From positions 46,035,210 to 46,099,209 of the forward strand of contig CM038047.1 of NCBI GenBank assembly GCA_021397845.1: a stretch of 64,000 nt of DNA, read 5' to 3'. Numbering within the stretch: position 1 is the first letter of the stretch; every line of letters begins with the position of its first letter. Below are positions 63,999 to 64,000 of this stretch, in pieces. Both the position numbers and the translations under genes were made by a program. Below the pieces are notes generated by a model that did no database searches, had not been told where the DNA came from, and worked only from the letters and a program-made list of their open reading frames with translations. Origin of the DNA: Areca catechu (Eukaryota; Streptophyta; Magnoliopsida; Arecales; Arecaceae).

Positions 63999-64000
63999 CA

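Larger units (their letters stand above)
54166..64000 (-). mobile_element. Tat-type Ty3/gypsy element F (continues past window)
   Basis: On the minus strand it carries gag, the protease end, reverse transcriptase, two RNase H regions and integrase. After pol come a 120-bp tandem array, a spliced gene on the opposite strand, a polypurine tract and an LTR. The second RNase H (HVDGASNSGG) is a mark of the Tat lineage. The LTR at 54166-55820 is its 3' LTR, and the 5' LTR lies beyond base 64000. It is inserted in the 3' LTR of copia A. Many premature stops make it non-functional. Confidence 0.85.

Overview
This window looks like nuclear heterochromatin of a flowering plant. It is almost entirely transposable elements inserted into one another, and I found no intact host gene, tRNA, rRNA or CRISPR array. 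The element types (Ty1/copia with TGGTATCAGAGC primer sites, a Ty3/gypsy chromovirus, Ty3/gypsy elements with Tat-type features, a CACTA-ended DNA transposon, a hAT MITE) and the plant-type DUF1639 gene fragment point to an angiosperm. A monocot with a large repeat-rich genome is my guess, but the species cannot be fixed from what I see. Element names E, D, C, A, B and F below are labels for this window only.

Layout. 1-1330 holds an LTR fragment, a 25-bp minisatellite and a hAT MITE with a perfect 8-bp target duplication. About 1330-19294 is an old Tat-type gypsy element (E, minus strand). It is interrupted by a minus-strand chromovirus (2995-15471, target duplication GTGAG). The right LTR of the chromovirus is itself split by a 5.8-kb CACTA-ended element (9057-14883) that carries a broken multi-exon DUF1639 gene fragment. 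19295-35105 is a decayed copia element (C, plus strand), split by a 6.7-kb LTR element (D, 24376-31107, target duplication GATGT) that has no recognisable gag-pol. 35106-54165 is a second copia element (A), split by a third copia element (B, 40020-49640, target duplication CTTAT). B has a 1.3-kb block rich in 61/64-bp tandem repeats joined exactly at its reverse transcriptase YVDD motif. 54166 to the window end is a younger Tat-type gypsy element (F, minus strand) that interrupts the 3' LTR of A. Its gag continues past base 64000.

Two features are more than routine repeat annotation. First, the Tat-type elements carry an extra gene on the strand opposite to gag-pol. It has a Transposase_28-like N-terminal domain and a coiled-coil C-terminus. 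In F it has two introns with canonical borders that keep the frame, and in E the first intron is recognisable at the same place. D carries the same gene and no gag-pol. Second, the copia elements carry a third ORF after pol with a Transposase_32-like domain. A short motif (AAGTRTCGACTCA and variants) is clustered both in their LTRs and between pol and this third ORF.

All coding regions are broken. Most premature stops that I could place in F are what C-to-T changes at CAA, CAG or CGA codons would give, as expected from deamination of methylated cytosine. Insertion order inferred from nesting: E before the chromovirus before CACTA; E before C before D; A before B; A before F. Homology statements come from reading the sequence and family knowledge; no database search was run.
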